A stretch of 64,000 bases of DNA from Lamellibrachia satsuma (lineage: Eukaryota > Annelida > Polychaeta > Sabellida > Siboglinidae): the NCBI GenBank assembly GCA_033239005.1, contig BSQZ01000025.1, positions 7,502,501 through 7,566,500 of the forward strand. Reading direction: 5' to 3'. Each line of letters starts with the position of its first letter. Position 1 is the stretch's first letter. The position numbers and the translations under genes are program-made. The notes beneath the pieces are model-generated. The model had not been told where the DNA came from, ran no database searches, and saw only the letters and a list, made by a program, of their open reading frames with translations. Of this stretch, positions 10,485-23,000 are shown piece by piece.

Positions 10485-13033
10485 TTAAATTGCAGATTCA
10501 CAGTCATTCTTCTCTACTGGACACTCTTTGATCTTGGCTGCACATTCTTTGGTTTCAGCTATTTGATCACCGCTGTTGTTTTCACAATTCTTTTCACTTA
10601 AAACACAATTCACAAGCGGCATTGCACAATTAGTGTTCTTGACTGTAGAGACTTTGCTCCTATTTTTACAACTTGTGGTCTTCGTTGTGCAAAGACTGTC
10701 CTGCCTACAACCATCTTCGCTCTCAGGTGGAGATGCTTTACTAGTGCTTAAATCACCCTTGTTCTTCAGCACACATTCTGACATTTCTCTGTTGCTCCCA
10801 TTTTCACAGTGTCCATCCATGGAACTGTTCTCAACACCAACAGTACAACCTCCGTCCACTTTATTAACAGTGTCACCACTGTTCACCTCTTTCTTAATAA
10901 TGCCACGTTTATTCAAATAATAAACAGCACCGCTGTCTTTATTTATGACAACTATATCATCCTTTTTGTCAAAATCCTCCTCATCCCGACTATTCGAACT
11001 GCTCGTGGCCGCCTTAAACACTGGCTTACGATACACCCCCGAGCGTGTGCACAGTACAGCTGAATTATGTTTGGGCCAGCCATATGGTTTAGTGTTGAAG
11101 GTGCGTGCATGGCGACGCGTCGAGATATTATACGATGACTTTACTGAGGGTGATGTTGATGTGTCAAGACATGTTGAGATGTTAGACAATGATTTTGTGG
11201 AGGGTGATGTTGATGTGTTGCGGCGCATTGAGACATTACACGATGACTTTGTTGAGGGTGATGTTGATGGATTGCGACGCGTCGAGATGTTATAGGATGA
11301 CTTTGTTGAGAGTGATGCTGATACGTTGCGCTTGTGCTGTCCTGGCCTTGGCAAGTTCGTGCTTCCACAGATGGTCTGAAGGTCGACCCGTGATAAGGTT
11401 GGGCGTTCCCGTTTCATCTTCTCTGGCTCAAGGTCAAGGATGAGATTCTCTATTTCCGGTTTTGTGTGAGTCACAACATTAGACGTGTGCACGCGGTGAA
11501 GGTGACTCATGATCTCAGAGCGGTTGTAGGCTGTGTAACGACACAGTTTGCACTTGAAGCGCCGCCAACCAAGATGGCGCACTGCGTGGCGGTGCAGGTT
11601 CGATATGGTGCCATAGTGGCGGTGGCATTTCAGACACACCAGTTTTGTGTCATCGACCATAGCACAGATTCGTTTAAGGTCACTGTCACTGATTCCCACT
11701 AGGGGGTCATCGTTCAGAGTAGAGTTGCTCTTTCCATGCACCTCTGTGTTGGTCGGCGGTATCCAGAGAGTGGACGACACTGGACGCCCTTTCTTTGTTG
11801 GTGCCACTGCTACTTTTGTTGTAACAGAGTCGGAATGGCAGGTGGACACGTGACTATCCAGGAGATTCTTCTTGCCAAACACTTGTTTGCACCACGCACA
11901 GACATGCAGTGAAAATGCTGAACTGAACACAATCTGCAATGGAGATCCTGATTCCTTCTCTGCATCAGAAGCATTCTGGCTACATGGCTGCTTCGATGAT
12001 GCACACTCTGATTCCTTCTCTGCATCAGAAGCATTCTGGCTGCATGTCTGCTTTGATGATAAATGCGCCGAGTCCTTCTCTACATCCGAAGCATTCTGGC
12101 TGCATGACTGCTTTGATGAAGGCCTCACTGGTGATGTTGAAGACAACTTGCATCGTTTGTTGCTGCGGTCATGCGTGGATGTGGGCTGTGCGTCCGACAT
12201 TGTCGGATGAGTATTGTGAGTGTTCACCTCTCTGCCCAGTTCTTCCACAGACTTGCTGTATGAGATCTTCTTCAGTTTTGGCCTCAGCTTCTCCACCTGA
12301 GCACCTGACTTGTGATGAACATGCTTGATGTGACGCGTCGTGCCCCACAGCTGCGCGAATATCCTATCACAGTACAGACATGGAAAGAAGGTGCGCGTCT
12401 CTGCATGTGTGTTCGCCATGTGATAATTCAGTGACTTCCGCGAACAGTACATAATGTTGCACTTGAGACATTTCAGCTGGTCAATGTTGCAGCCAGAGTA
12501 GAGACGCAACTTCTGCACGATAGGTGTCGGCCCCTTGCAGGTGTAGCGTCTACGCAGATTCATGCGTGTGCGAATGGCTGCCACACGAGCTTTTGCACTG
12601 TCTTTGGCACAAACCCGGGAGACTTTACTCATCTTTGCGCTATCCTCACGACTACCTCGGGAGACTTTATCCACATTTCCACTGTCTTCTATAGGAACCT
12701 GTCGGATGACTTTCTGCCGGGGCACATCAGGCAGTGGCACCACTTCAGTTCTTGATGTTCGCTTCCTCAGATTCATATGGATGTGGCCTGTTGCGTCCTC
12801 TGGTAGCACAGTTACAATTGTCTGGCTCTCTTCAGGGGTAAGGGTTTCCATTGGTAGAAATGATGTAAACTGTGAAGAAACATCCACATTGTGTGTATTT
12901 GTTTGAAAGACAGCATTCTTGTTGCTTGCAACAGATTCAAGGCGGAGAATGTTCGTCCTCTTCTTGAGACGTTTCCTTGAGACGCGTCGAGCAGCTTCAG
13001 TGTAGAATTCGTATGGCTTTACTGTTGAGCCAC
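10485..13033 (-). CDS. ZNF800: ZNF800-like, coding exon 2 with stop
   Basis: The acceptor (minus) is TTTGTGACAG, exon starts at 13033. It carries five C2H2 fingers: LKCLKCNIMYC..H..TH, FPCLYCDRIF..H..H, HVCAWCKQVFGKKNLLDSH, VCLKCHRHYGTISNLHRH and FKCKLCRYTAYNRSEIMSH. It also carries three copies of SSKQxCSQNASDxEKES and four of STSPSTKSSxNISTRRN. A 2549-nt exon. Confidence 0.9.
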
Positions 13034-14023
13034 CTGTCACAAACATAAGAAATGACAATGAAGTGTGTAGCGAGAACTATAACATCAAACAATTGGGCAT
13101 GATTGAAGAAAGCAAAGTTACTATGTAATATAATTTTTTTTAATAGTTCACAAGAAATATTTGTAATTCTAAATATTTAAGTTATGCAAGTCAAGGGTAC
13201 ATAAAGGTACATAATCTTATTGTGTTTATCACAAAATCATTTTATACAGAATGAACTATCTAAACTACTGACCAAATGTGGTTTATTAAACCACAATTTA
13301 TTCTTAAAGTTTGTTTTGACTCGAATTTCATGTTTATACTGCACACATAATAGCAAGATTGACATATATAAAGAGACAACAGTCAAATTATATTTAAAAT
13401 TGTATACATATAGTTTATACTATGTCACATGACTTTACAATAAAACTTAACTGACTTTGTACATTTAAAGCATGACAATAGTGAACTGTCTTTAAATATT
13501 CACCTTTATGTGGTACTGCGCTGTACACAGACTGCGCTGTCGGACTGTTAGTTTTTATTCCTGCTGCTGATCCAACACAAACATCAGATGCTCCGGTCTG
13601 CTTACTTGGAGTCTGCCGTCCCTCCACACTGACGTCTTCATGTTGAGTCATATCTGTATCGGTGCTCTCCCGACTACTTCTAGTTCCACCCCTCCGTGTG
13701 CTGCCACCTTCTGGCACTGTGGGCCGCACAATGATCGTTTCATCTTCTGGTTTGTCATCGATGAAGTTCAACCTATTAGATGTGTGCAGCTCTGTGCAGT
13801 AAACCCGCTTGTGCGCAATGAAATTTGGTAGTCCCTGAAACAGGCTGCGACAGACTTTGCACTCGTAGACAATATCGCATTCATTGAGAAGTAAATGGCG
13901 AATTTCACTGGTCCCCGATTGGATGCTTCGAACCAGCTGAGCAGTGCCCTCCGTTCCCAGCGTGATTGGTTGACATATTGAAGAAAGGTCATATGTCGAG
14001 TTGACCCCATTGTCTTCTGTCAT
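10485..14023 (-). CDS. ZNF800: ZNF800-like C2H2 zinc-finger protein, 2 coding exons, 1022 aa
   Basis: Nuclear C2H2 protein, predicted DNA-binding regulator. Exons 14023-13504 and 13033-10485 join G|GT in phase to 1022 codons plus stop. An N-terminal finger at residues 55-76 is C-X2-C-X12-H-X4-C. It sits in ECKVCRSLFQGLPNFIAHK, nearly the signature of vertebrate ZNF800, preceded by a leader like its SGTKQLKHILL. Further fingers lie at about 362-384, 392-413, 552-573, 640-659 and 668-689; the last two are a tandem pair without a standard linker, as in ZNF800. The spacers are Ser/Lys-rich, with two sets of internal repeats. The start ATG at 14023 opens the frame. It lies head-to-head with the KLHDC9-like gene. 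The name rests on the N-terminal finger and finger layout; orthology needs a tree. Confidence 0.85.
13034..13503 (-). other. Intron of the ZNF800-like gene
   Basis: 470-bp AT-rich GT-AG intron with donor GTGAATATTT (minus) at 13503 and acceptor AG at 13034. No gene seen inside. Confidence 0.85.
13504..14023 (-). CDS. ZNF800: ZNF800-like, coding exon 1
   Basis: Starts with ATG at 14023 (MTEDNGVNSTYDLS). It encodes the leader GTAQLVRSIQSGTSEIRHLL and the first finger ECKVCRSLFQGLPNFIAHK, then a Ser/Thr/Arg-rich stretch (STRRGGTRSSRESTDTDM). The donor GT follows AAAG at 13504. Exon length 520 nt, phase 1. Confidence 0.88.
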
Positions 14024-14790
14024 GATGTCACGTCAGTTCCTATGAACTGAAGATTAGATCAAGACAGTATCAATTATTAGATCAACAATGTTATTATAAT
14101 ATGATCAATGTGTCACATAATTATGTTTAGTTTCTCTAATTTAAACTAACTGTTGAATATACTACCATAGGTTTTTAATCTGCTCAAAGATATAAGTATA
14201 TCCTCATGATGTGAGGTTAATTAGTTTCTTGTGGCTTGCTGTGTACGTAATTTGAAGCTTATCATAATATGGAAATACTTTCGCAAAATACCATATACCC
14301 AACATGTCAGAAACAAAGAGGTGTCTAAACAAATAACAGAACCCAGTAAACATGAAGACCCGCACTTTTGTAAAAGGACAACAGATACGATGGTACAAAA
14401 TGTTGTTAAACACTGAGATGGCCTTTGCCTTGTGGATGTCCTGAGAGACAGTGGAAGGACGAGATGAAACAGTGGAAAACAATGAACTGGACCTCACGAC
14501 AAGCTGAGGCAGAGGGCCTTTACAACCTCACTTATGCATTAATGACTATATTGAACTAACTGAAGTCATGAAAGGAAGAAGAATTGTCTGAATTGCTCAG
14601 CATGTGATGGGACGTTTGACCTGTTCAGTGGTATTTCACATTGTGTGTGTTTTGATAAAATGGACATTTTATAATATATACTACATAATCTATCTAATAA
14701 CTATACGTTGTATACTAAAAATCTCTCAGTGAGTCGATATGACAGACACTGTACTGAATAACCACGAATGTCATGGTTAAGTTAACATTA
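14024..14790. other. Upstream region of the ZNF800-like gene
   Basis: No coding exon recognised. It should hold the 5' UTR or promoter of the minus-strand gene, but no motif can be singled out with confidence. Confidence 0.4.
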
Positions 14791-14796
14791 TTCATC

Positions 14797-15165
14797 AGAA
14801 TGGTCGAGTGGTAGAGCATCGGACTTTCGATCGAAGGGATCGATGTTCAAAACCACCCAAACTTTTCGGTCAAAGAGACCTGGGTTCAAAACCACCTGCT
14901 CCAATTCAAAATCTGGGTAATTTCATTCACCCCACTTTGCCATGTTTTTCGGAAGAGACACTAAAAGCTGTCGGTCCCTTCTACCTGGTGTCTATGCCAG
15001 GGGAAATAAAAGATCCCACACAGGGGGTAAATGTGTAACTTGTCGTGGACTCAAAGAGTGGTGGTCTCTATCTCTAACCCACCAATTCCCGGTGCGTAAG
15101 ATGCACCAAGAAGGCAGTGTAGATGACATGTAAACGCTGCAGGACTTACAACGTTCTTAAGGAAG
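14797..15165 (+). mobile_element. tRNA-derived SINE
   Basis: The head GAATGGTCGAGTGGTAGAGC resembles a tRNA A box, and GGGTTCAAAACCACC resembles a B box, with a second partial head duplicated at 14862-14900. The body contains CGGAAGAGACACTAAAAGC, GTCGGTCCCTTCTACCTGGT and ATGCCAGGGGAAATAAAAGA. The same body recurs at 27836-27915 (+) and 63600-63660 (-), which shows that it is a dispersed family. Confidence 0.75.
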
Positions 15166-15306
15166 AAGAATGACATGTACAATCTAATTTTCTCATTGGA
15201 TGCTTTCTAAACATTACTGCACATTTGCAAGTCTAATCACATGTCCATGCATCTAAAGTCTCACAGGTAAGAACACTTGATGTGATGTCTACTTAATATA
15301 TAATTG

Positions 15307-15307
<1 letters not shown>

Positions 15308-15352
<45 letters not shown>
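15308..15352. repeat. (TA)n microsatellite
   Basis: About 22 TA dinucleotides. Confidence 0.95.
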
Positions 15353-15355
<3 letters not shown>

Positions 15356-16822
15356 CTTGCATGAGTGATTTGTAAGTAAGCTTCCTGAACTGATGGGGGT
15401 AATGCAGGATTACGTAACTTTCCAGAGCATCTGATGTATTGTGTTAAACAGATTTAAATGGGGTAGGTGTGTACAACAAATTTTTAATGGACCCCATTTT
15501 ATAGTTTTATGCCAGATCTGACATGTCTATACTAGATCATAGTAGATGATACCGTTTCGGTTTCAGTCACGTCACAATCACTCAGCACCTTTTTTCAGGT
15601 GGGGACCCGATTTAAATATTCAACTGCGACATAATGTCGTTACAACAATGACTAACAGTACTACTTCTATCGTTACGGAAACGATTTTTCCCTTAAAAAG
15701 ATGGTTTTATACCTACAATACACAATTCGGTGAATCGATCTTCTCAGTCGCTCAGCCACCACAATTCGCGTAGCATTATGGGTGTCATTCGAACATCCGG
15801 GCATCGAAGGTATGGTGGCGGCCCCGTTTTGCATAAACAATCGCTTGGTTACGTCGTATTGACGACATAATTTTAATATGATACAGCAGGTCTTGTTGTC
15901 AACTTACTGGGTTTTCGTGTTTTTTGTGAAACAGCGGTAACCGAAACAGCTTCTAAGGTATCGATGATTGCCGAAATTGCGCTGCTCTCTTTTAACTCTT
16001 ATCACTTATCATGATCAATCTATCCCTGGCAGCGTGCTTTGCGTGGAACTTGAAAGGTCACTATACTATTCTATGCACCCTGTTAGGATCGCAGCGTTAT
16101 AATTATGCTCATCGTACTCGTTAGTGTGCAACAGTGCAGCAATGTGTCTAGACATGCACAGCCTGGCTTGTCCCAAATTAGGCCAAAGCCACGGCAGCTA
16201 GGGCCATAGCCATAAATTATATAGTCGTCCGTCCCACTCTAACTCTTGAGGCTGAGCTCTTACAACAGCATCAGCCAGATAGAAAAAATGTATGACGACT
16301 GACTTTGCCTAGGGCCAGGACCAGGGGTACGTCCGGGCCAAGGCCCAGCATGCATGAGTCATGACTATGTGGAATTTCAGAAAATAAATTACGTTGGGCT
16401 AATTTCAAACTCGTAGAAAAATAGTTAGCCATTGAAAATACTGCCAGAAATTGCTATGTTCAGTTCTGTGTTATTTGCATAGTGTCATATATGTTTGAGA
16501 ATACCTATAGGCTATATATAGGCTGAACCATCATTATAATGACCTGTCATGACCTGTCATGTGCGTGTGTCTTAGAATGCATGTCTTGCACTGTCGCTGG
16601 TCCAGTGTCTATAACAGTTCCAGGTGAACATAGAATACTGGGTAATTGTTTATTTTCCAAAAGGATTTTTGTTATTGAAGATATTAACAATGAAGGGGTA
16701 CACATTTGTTCATGCAAACTGGATATAATAGAATTATATCTATGTTTGTGACTTATTGATTTTCTGTAAAGCTGTATTAACTGCGATTTGTGTTATTTCC
16801 ACACGGACAACCAGAAGAACTC
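15353..16822 (+). promoter_or_regulatory. Likely promoter and 5' UTR region of the KLHDC9-like gene
   Basis: No coding exon seen. 15780-15830 holds a CpG-richer patch around GTATGGTGGCGGCCCCG, similar to a YY1-type core-promoter motif. A 5' UTR exon spliced to the CAG at 16809-16811 is possible. This is inference from position and composition only. Confidence 0.3.
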
Positions 16823-17827
16823 ATGGCCAGTTCAGCAGGAGACAGAAACGCAACTGGTCCACCGTGCGCCAACTGGAGGGTGGTCACGCCAAATGGGCCA
16901 TCACTGGCGTATCATACAGGCTGTATGATTGGTGGGCAGCTCTTCCTCCATGGCGGCATTGACAAGAAACTCAGCACAACACCTCTCAGTACTTTCTACT
17001 GCATGGATATTGAAGCAAGGATTTGGCAGCAGATTCGAGTAGCAGACACTCCTAGTCTCAGTCACCACGCTTGCGTCGTACTGGAAGACCGATACATAAT
17101 GTTGATTGGTGGATGGGACGGACACGTGCGCACCAGCAGTGTGTGTGCGTATGAGACGCAGGAGAAGCGCTGGATATTTCCCAAGGTGAGTGGGTTCAAC
17201 ACTGGAGCTGGACTGAGCTCGCATTCAGCAACGTTGTTGTCATCTGGAAACATCCTGGTAGTCGGACGAGAGGGCAGTCTGCGCATGCAGCGACGGTCAG
17301 GGAATGCATTCCTCCTGCGTGGATCTATACAGAAAGGTGCGTTCACGTATTCAGAGTACCCCATCGGGGTGTCGTCTCGTTCTGGACACTCGGCTAATAT
17401 TATTGGCTCTTCATTGTTTATAATTGGTGGTCGAGCAGATAAACTGATGGAAATGCATGCTGGGTACAAAGCTTCAGTAGCCACACCAAGCAGCGGCTTC
17501 ATGTCACATCTGGCAATGCTGTCAAAAAAACTCTCCCCGATGAAGAAGCCACCTGCTGGCAGAAAACACCACATCGCTGTCAGCGGGGGTGGAGCAATTT
17601 TCATCCACGGTGGCGAGACGTTTGATGGACGGCAGCGTGAACCGGTTGGTGACATGTATCTTTTTATCAAGCAGTCGGGACAGTGGTTCAAACTATGCAC
17701 GTCTAGTGTCGGACGTGCAGGTCACGTGTGCTGTTGCCATGGCAACAAGATTTTGATACATGGTGGAGAGGGTGGCCGAAGTGTCATTCACAGTGATACG
17801 TATGAACTGGAAATGGAAAGGACATAG
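16823..17827 (+). CDS. KLHDC9: KLHDC9-like kelch-repeat protein, 334 aa
   Basis: Predicted beta-propeller of about six kelch blades; the vertebrate homologue is poorly characterised. The di-glycine blade signatures are FLHGG (residues 41-45), IGGWDG (95-100), VVGREGSL (146-153), IIGGRAD (200-206), IFIHGGETFDG and ILIHGGEGG. The block VVGREGSLRMQRRSGNAF matches the AGREGGIHTQRRYGS block of vertebrate KLHDC9, a feature not shared by other kelch families. SRSGHSANI and RKHHIAVSGGG are also alike. The coding part is one exon. ATG 16823 (MASSAGDRN) is preferred because it has the better context and precedes the first blade; an in-frame ATG at 16790 adds 11 residues. Neighbours: ZNF800-like divergent upstream, MTRR convergent downstream. 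Confidence 0.88.
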   Translation: MASSAGDRNATGPPCANWRVVTPNGPSLAYHTGCMIGGQLFLHGGIDKKLSTTPLSTFYCMDIEARIWQQIRVADTPSLSHHACVVLEDRYIMLIGGWDGHVRTSSVCAYETQEKRWIFPKVSGFNTGAGLSSHSATLLSSGNILVVGREGSLRMQRRSGNAFLLRGSIQKGAFTYSEYPIGVSSRSGHSANIIGSSLFIIGGRADKLMEMHAGYKASVATPSSGFMSHLAMLSKKLSPMKKPPAGRKHHIAVSGGGAIFIHGGETFDGRQREPVGDMYLFIKQSGQWFKLCTSSVGRAGHVCCCHGNKILIHGGEGGRSVIHSDTYELEMERT

Positions 17828-18980
17828 TTCCCACCATGGTTATCATGTCAACTACTGTCATTACCTCAACCCGTGGACACAGGTAGCCTTCCCTGTCTGT
17901 GCCTTGGATATGTCTTCTGTGACTATTCTAGGCTTTTGTGGTCAGGTGCACCTGATGACTAAACTGTGGAGCTTCATTCGTGTTTCTAACTTCCTGGCCT
18001 GCTTATTTGGCTTGTAAAGCTGACAACTGAGTCACAGTCATTGTCTCATTGTTGGCTTAGTGCTGTTGTGCACTACTTATAGATATACATTTTATGCAAA
18101 ACCTGTTTCATTTGTGTGATTTTTCAACAAACGTGTTATTTTACAATATCCAAGTAAAATTACTTTCATCCTTACATACATGTATGAATGCAGCGGAAGT
18201 CATCAAAAACACAGATTTACACTATTTTGGACATTATGATAAAAGGCAAATTTTTATTATCATTTATAGTTAGTGTATGTTGGCTTTCTTTTGCAGCTTA
18301 CAGCATCAAATTACACGTAAAATTCATTAAGCTATGTCCGAATTGCCAAGGCATCTCCGTGTTATACTTTTTGTTGGATTTTAATACATATTCCTAAAGA
18401 TTATGCTGTAAGCAGTCGGTGATGTAAAACTGTGTGTTATGGAAGTTAATGGAACACATTTTTTTTACAAGGATTTAGTGTATTTATCTTTACGTTATGT
18501 AAATGTAAAGTATTTTATACAGGCTGTAAATGTTTCTGCCGAGCTGAGAGATGCAATATGTACGTTTTATTAATGCACACAGTTGAAACTGGCACAATTA
18601 AAATGCAAGGCTTTAATTTTGCACATTTTAACAATGGTGGTGTCATCTAAATTGCAGTTAGTTATGGTAGCTAGCCACTATAGTGGTGCCATCTTTTGCA
18701 CAGTTGTGAAAGCTAGTGCCAATAGAAAACGTGTGCAGGAATGAATGTTTGATCTACTGGCCCACACATTTTTTATCCAAGAACTAGATAAACAACACAA
18801 CGAAAGATCTTTCAAGATATTATGCATTTTATTTTCACGCATATTTTTTTAGTATATTATTTTAGGTATATTTTCTGTCAAGCTGTAGTTAAATTGATAG
18901 GGTTACTTAGTTAAAACTAAGATATGAAACATCAATGTCTACACAAAATCAGAATTAATATTTGGAATTGGTATTTTTGA
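17828..18980 (+). other. KLHDC9-like 3' UTR and intergenic DNA
   Basis: AT-rich; no further coding exon recognised on either strand. The KLHDC9-like transcript must end here; ATTAAA at about 18597 is one possible poly(A) signal. Confidence 0.4.
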
Positions 18981-19082
18981 GGTGTAATTGGTATGCTGTA
19001 ATTGATGTGTAATTGATATGATGTAATTGATGTGTAATTGATATGCTGTAATTGATGTGTAATTGATATGATGTAATTGACC
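18980..19082. repeat. TGTAATTGATATGA-type tandem repeat
   Basis: About 25-bp units TGATATGATGTAATTGATG + TGTAAT repeated four times. Confidence 0.9.
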
Positions 19083-19446
19083 TCAAGTACATTGTATCTA
19101 ATCATGTGGTATAAATTTATTATTATTTTATACATAGGAACCTTGAATAACAATGATTATGATGTGTCAAGTATCAGATGTCGAAGCTGTGCAAAACACT
19201 CCCTAACTTTGCAGAACCAGTCAATAAAGCTGATATAGTGAACAAATCACCAACAAGATTACAGTAGGTGCAACTTGTGCCAATATTCTGGCTTGGGTAC
19301 CTGCACGAGGAACCAATAAATGGGCATTGACAATGTGACAATGATAGCTGGCGGACTAGGAACCAGTCAACTTATATGCAAACTTGAAGAATAAAGGTTC
19401 TCCCATAATGCAATTCCTTTCATTCGCCTCGTTAATTTTGAGAAAA

Positions 19447-19790
19447 ATCAAACCTACCTAGTATCCACTACGATATGCTAGCTTGTTTGTACATATTTAT
19501 TTACTTTTGGTGAAACCGTTGGACAAACTATTACATTATTCTTGACTAGATCTGGTAAGCATTTCTGTGAAGTGTGAAAAAATGGCACTATATATATACT
19601 ATAAAACCGAAGTATTCACACTTGTAAGTTGCCCAATGTAATGTTCAAAGTTAATTCTTTCTATGATTTTAACAAAAGCTTGCGCTCTTATTTAACCAAC
19701 TGTGCACGACACATAAACTATTCATACACTACAGATTAAAACTGATTTGAATATCAATAAACCTGACTCACAAGTTTTAAAGATGAAGCA
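19447..19790. mobile_element. Dispersed repeat, family shared with 28196-28480
   Basis: The stretch opens TCAAACCTACCTAGTATCCACT and includes ACAAAAGCTTGCGCTC, TTAACCAACTGTG and CATACACTACA. It aligns in order with 28196-28480 (TCAAATCTACCTAGTATCCACT... ACAAAAAGTCTGCACTT... TTAAACCGACTGTG). Class unknown; no coding. Confidence 0.65.
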
Positions 19791-19963
19791 AACGAATATG
19801 CATAAAATCAGGGCAAATATAAATATTCAGTACCTGAAAATAAAAAGGCTAAAATTGTAGGCGCCATCACCTACTTTTGCAAAAAATGCCAATGTAAAAT
19901 GTTCTAGCCTGTACAAAGCACCATGATATTCTGTTTATCTGCGCCATGAACACATGGTTCCGT

Positions 19964-20043
19964 CTACATCCACACATCTTCCACATATCGTTTGTTGTGG
20001 CGAAGTTGCAAGACGTAGTCTTCCGCTTCTTTCTTCTCCATGT
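19964..20043 (-). CDS. MTRR: MTRR exon 14 with stop
   Basis: Acceptor (minus) CTTTACAG. Encodes (D)[19 protein letters not shown], then VEDVWM and TAG. Matches the end of the family, including the FAD-stacking Trp, here followed by a terminal Met. Confidence 0.95.
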
Positions 20044-23000
20044 CTGTAAAGAAAACACAATGTGAGCCTCATTAAATCAAAATGTCAATTTGGTTATTAG
20101 TGTTACGCCTCAAATTCAACTATAAATTTTTTTAGGGTATATATATAAAACGACCTAGGCTTTTGGCATTACAGGTTGATATATACAAGATTTGCTGGTC
20201 TGAACCATGTCACTGACAACTATCATAGTGTGTCTTCATGCTGTATGCTGCTGGAGTGACCATGCTAAAAAATGGAATGGACAGATCTCTGGCAGTGGCG
20301 GGTCACACGTAGATTAAAATCGTGAACTCTCAAAAACTCAATATCTTCCATGACCCCATGCCATGTAGAGAGGTGGTTGATGTAGATAGCATCTTGAGCT
20401 CTTGTACAGACATTTAAGAAAACAAATAAAATACTAATTGGTGTTTGGTGCAGCAATTAAATGTCTCCTTCTTCTTTCACAGATGTTCACTCTTGCATCA
20501 ACTCTTACATCATCTCTTGCATCATCTCTTACATCAACTCTTACATCATCTCTTGCATCAACTCTTACATCATCTCTTGCATCATCTCTTACATCAACTC
20601 TTACATCATCTCTTGCATCAACTCTTACATCATCTCTTGCATCAACTCTTACATCATCTCTTGCATCAACTCTTACATCATCTCTTGCATCAACTCTTAC
20701 ATCATCTCTTGCATCAACTCTTACATCATCTCTTGCATCAACTCTTACATCATCTCTTGCATCAACTCTTACATCATCTCTTGCATCAACTCTTACATCA
20801 ACTCTTGCATCATCTCTTGCATCATCTCTTGCATCAACTCTTGCATCATCTCTTGCATCAACTCTTACATCATCTCTTGCATCAACTCTTACATCATCTC
20901 TTGCATCAACTCTTACATCATCTCTTGCATCAACTCTTACATCATCTCTTGCATCAACTCTTACATCATCTCTTCCATCATCTCTTACATCATCTCCTGC
21001 ATCATCTCTTCCATCATTTCTTATAACATCTCCAAGTCAGAGTTGGAAAGTGACAAATCATTGGGTGAAATACAATGACAGAGATAAACCAGGGTGGCTA
21101 ACACATTGGGTGAAATACAATGATAGAGACAAACCAGGGTGGCTAACACATTGGGTGAAATACAATGATAGAGACAAACCAGGGTGGCTAACACATTGGG
21201 TGAAATACATGCAGTAAGAGAGACAAACCAGGGTGGCTAACACATTGGGTGAAATACAATGATAGAGACAAACCAGGGTGGCTAACACATTGGGTGAAAT
21301 ACAATGATAGAGACAAACCAGGGTGGCTAACACATTGGGTGAAATACAATGATAGAGACAAACCAGGGTGGCTAACACACTGGGTGAAATACAATGACAG
21401 AGATAAACCAGGGTGGCTAACACATTGGGTGAAATACATGCAGTAAGAGAGACAAACCAGGGTGGCTAACACATTGGGTGAAATACAATGATAGAGACAA
21501 ACCAGGGTGGCTAACACATTGGGTGAAATACAATGACAGAGATAAACCAGGGTGGCTAACACATTGGGTGAAATACAATGATAGAGACAAACCAGGGTGG
21601 CTAACACATTGGGTGAAATACAATGATAGAGACAAACCAGGGTGGCTAACACACTGGGTGAAATACAATGACAGAGATAAACCAGGGTGGCTAACACATT
21701 GGGTGAAATACAGGCAGTAAGAGAGACAAACCAGGGTGGCTAACACATTGGGTGAAATACAATGATAGAGACAAACCAGGGTGGCTAACACATTGGGTGA
21801 AATACAATGATAGAGACAAACCAGGGTGGCTAACACATTGGGTGAAATACAATGATAGAGACAAACCAGGGTGGCTAACACATTGGGTGAAATACATGCA
21901 AACCAGGGTGGCTAACACATTGAGCGAAATACAATGACAGAGATAAAGCAGGGTGGCTAACACATTGGGCGAGATACAATGACAGAGATAAACCAGGGTG
22001 GCTAACACATTGGGTGAAATACAATGACAGAGATAAACCAGGGTGGCTAACACATTGGGTGAAATACAATGACAGAGATAAACCAGGGTGTCTAACACAT
22101 TGGGCGAAATACAATGACAGAGATAAACCAGGGTGTCTAACACATTGGGCGAAATACAATGACAGAGATAAACCAGGGTGGCTAACACATTGGGCGAGAT
22201 ACAATGACAGAGATAAACCAGGGTGTCTAACACATTGGGTGAAATACAATGACAGAGATAAACCAGGGTGGCTAACACATTGGGTGAAATACAATGACAG
22301 AGATAAACCAGGGTGTCTAACACATTGGGCGAAATACAATGACAGAGATAAACCAGGGTGTCTAACACATTGGGCGAAATACAATGACAGAGATAAACCA
22401 GGGTGGCTAACACATTGGGCGAGATACAATGACAGAGATAAACCAGGGTGGCTAACACATTGGGCGAAATACAATGACAGAGATAAACCAGGGTGGCTAA
22501 CACATTGGGCGAAATACAATGACAGAGATAAACCAGGGTGGCTAACACATTGGGCGAAATACAATGACAAACACAAACCAGGCACATTCAGTTTCATGTT
22601 CAGTCAAAGGTATAAAGTCTGATAATTTTTATTGTAAAATCATGTTTTGTATAATATAAACTATAATTATCTATTCTGACATGTTGATCGCCCAAATGAG
22701 TTTTAATGAAACAATTTTAAAACATAATTTTACCATTATCTGTTGATGAATATCGAGTTTGCCATTCAGCATGCAAGATAAACATGATATTCGAGTAGAA
22801 ACATTCATTAAAAAAACATGGAAAAATTATATGAACAAATTGTGTTTCAATAAAACACATTTGTGTTGTCACGATGGTATTGTGTATTGCCGAAGTGTTA
22901 AAATCTGTTTACCTGTGTGTCTCTGCAGAAGGCAAACGATGGCATCGGTGACGTCCTTCGCCATGTGCTTTGCATCGCCACATACAAACACAGTGGCGCC

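Noticed and set aside
14808..15038. Tandem tRNA genes suggested by A/B-box-like sequences
   Set aside because: The sequence does not fold into a full cloverleaf with acceptor stem, and the downstream body recurs at other loci, so it is a SINE.
20438..21217. 259-aa Ser/Leu/Thr-rich + strand ORF (SLASTLTS)
   Set aside because: All three + frames are open across the 12/24-bp repeat, so it is not a coding signal.
21691..22597. Long minus and plus ORFs ([30 protein letters not shown])
   Set aside because: Produced by a 45-bp repeat with no internal stop; no start context, splice site or family match; lies in an MTRR intron.
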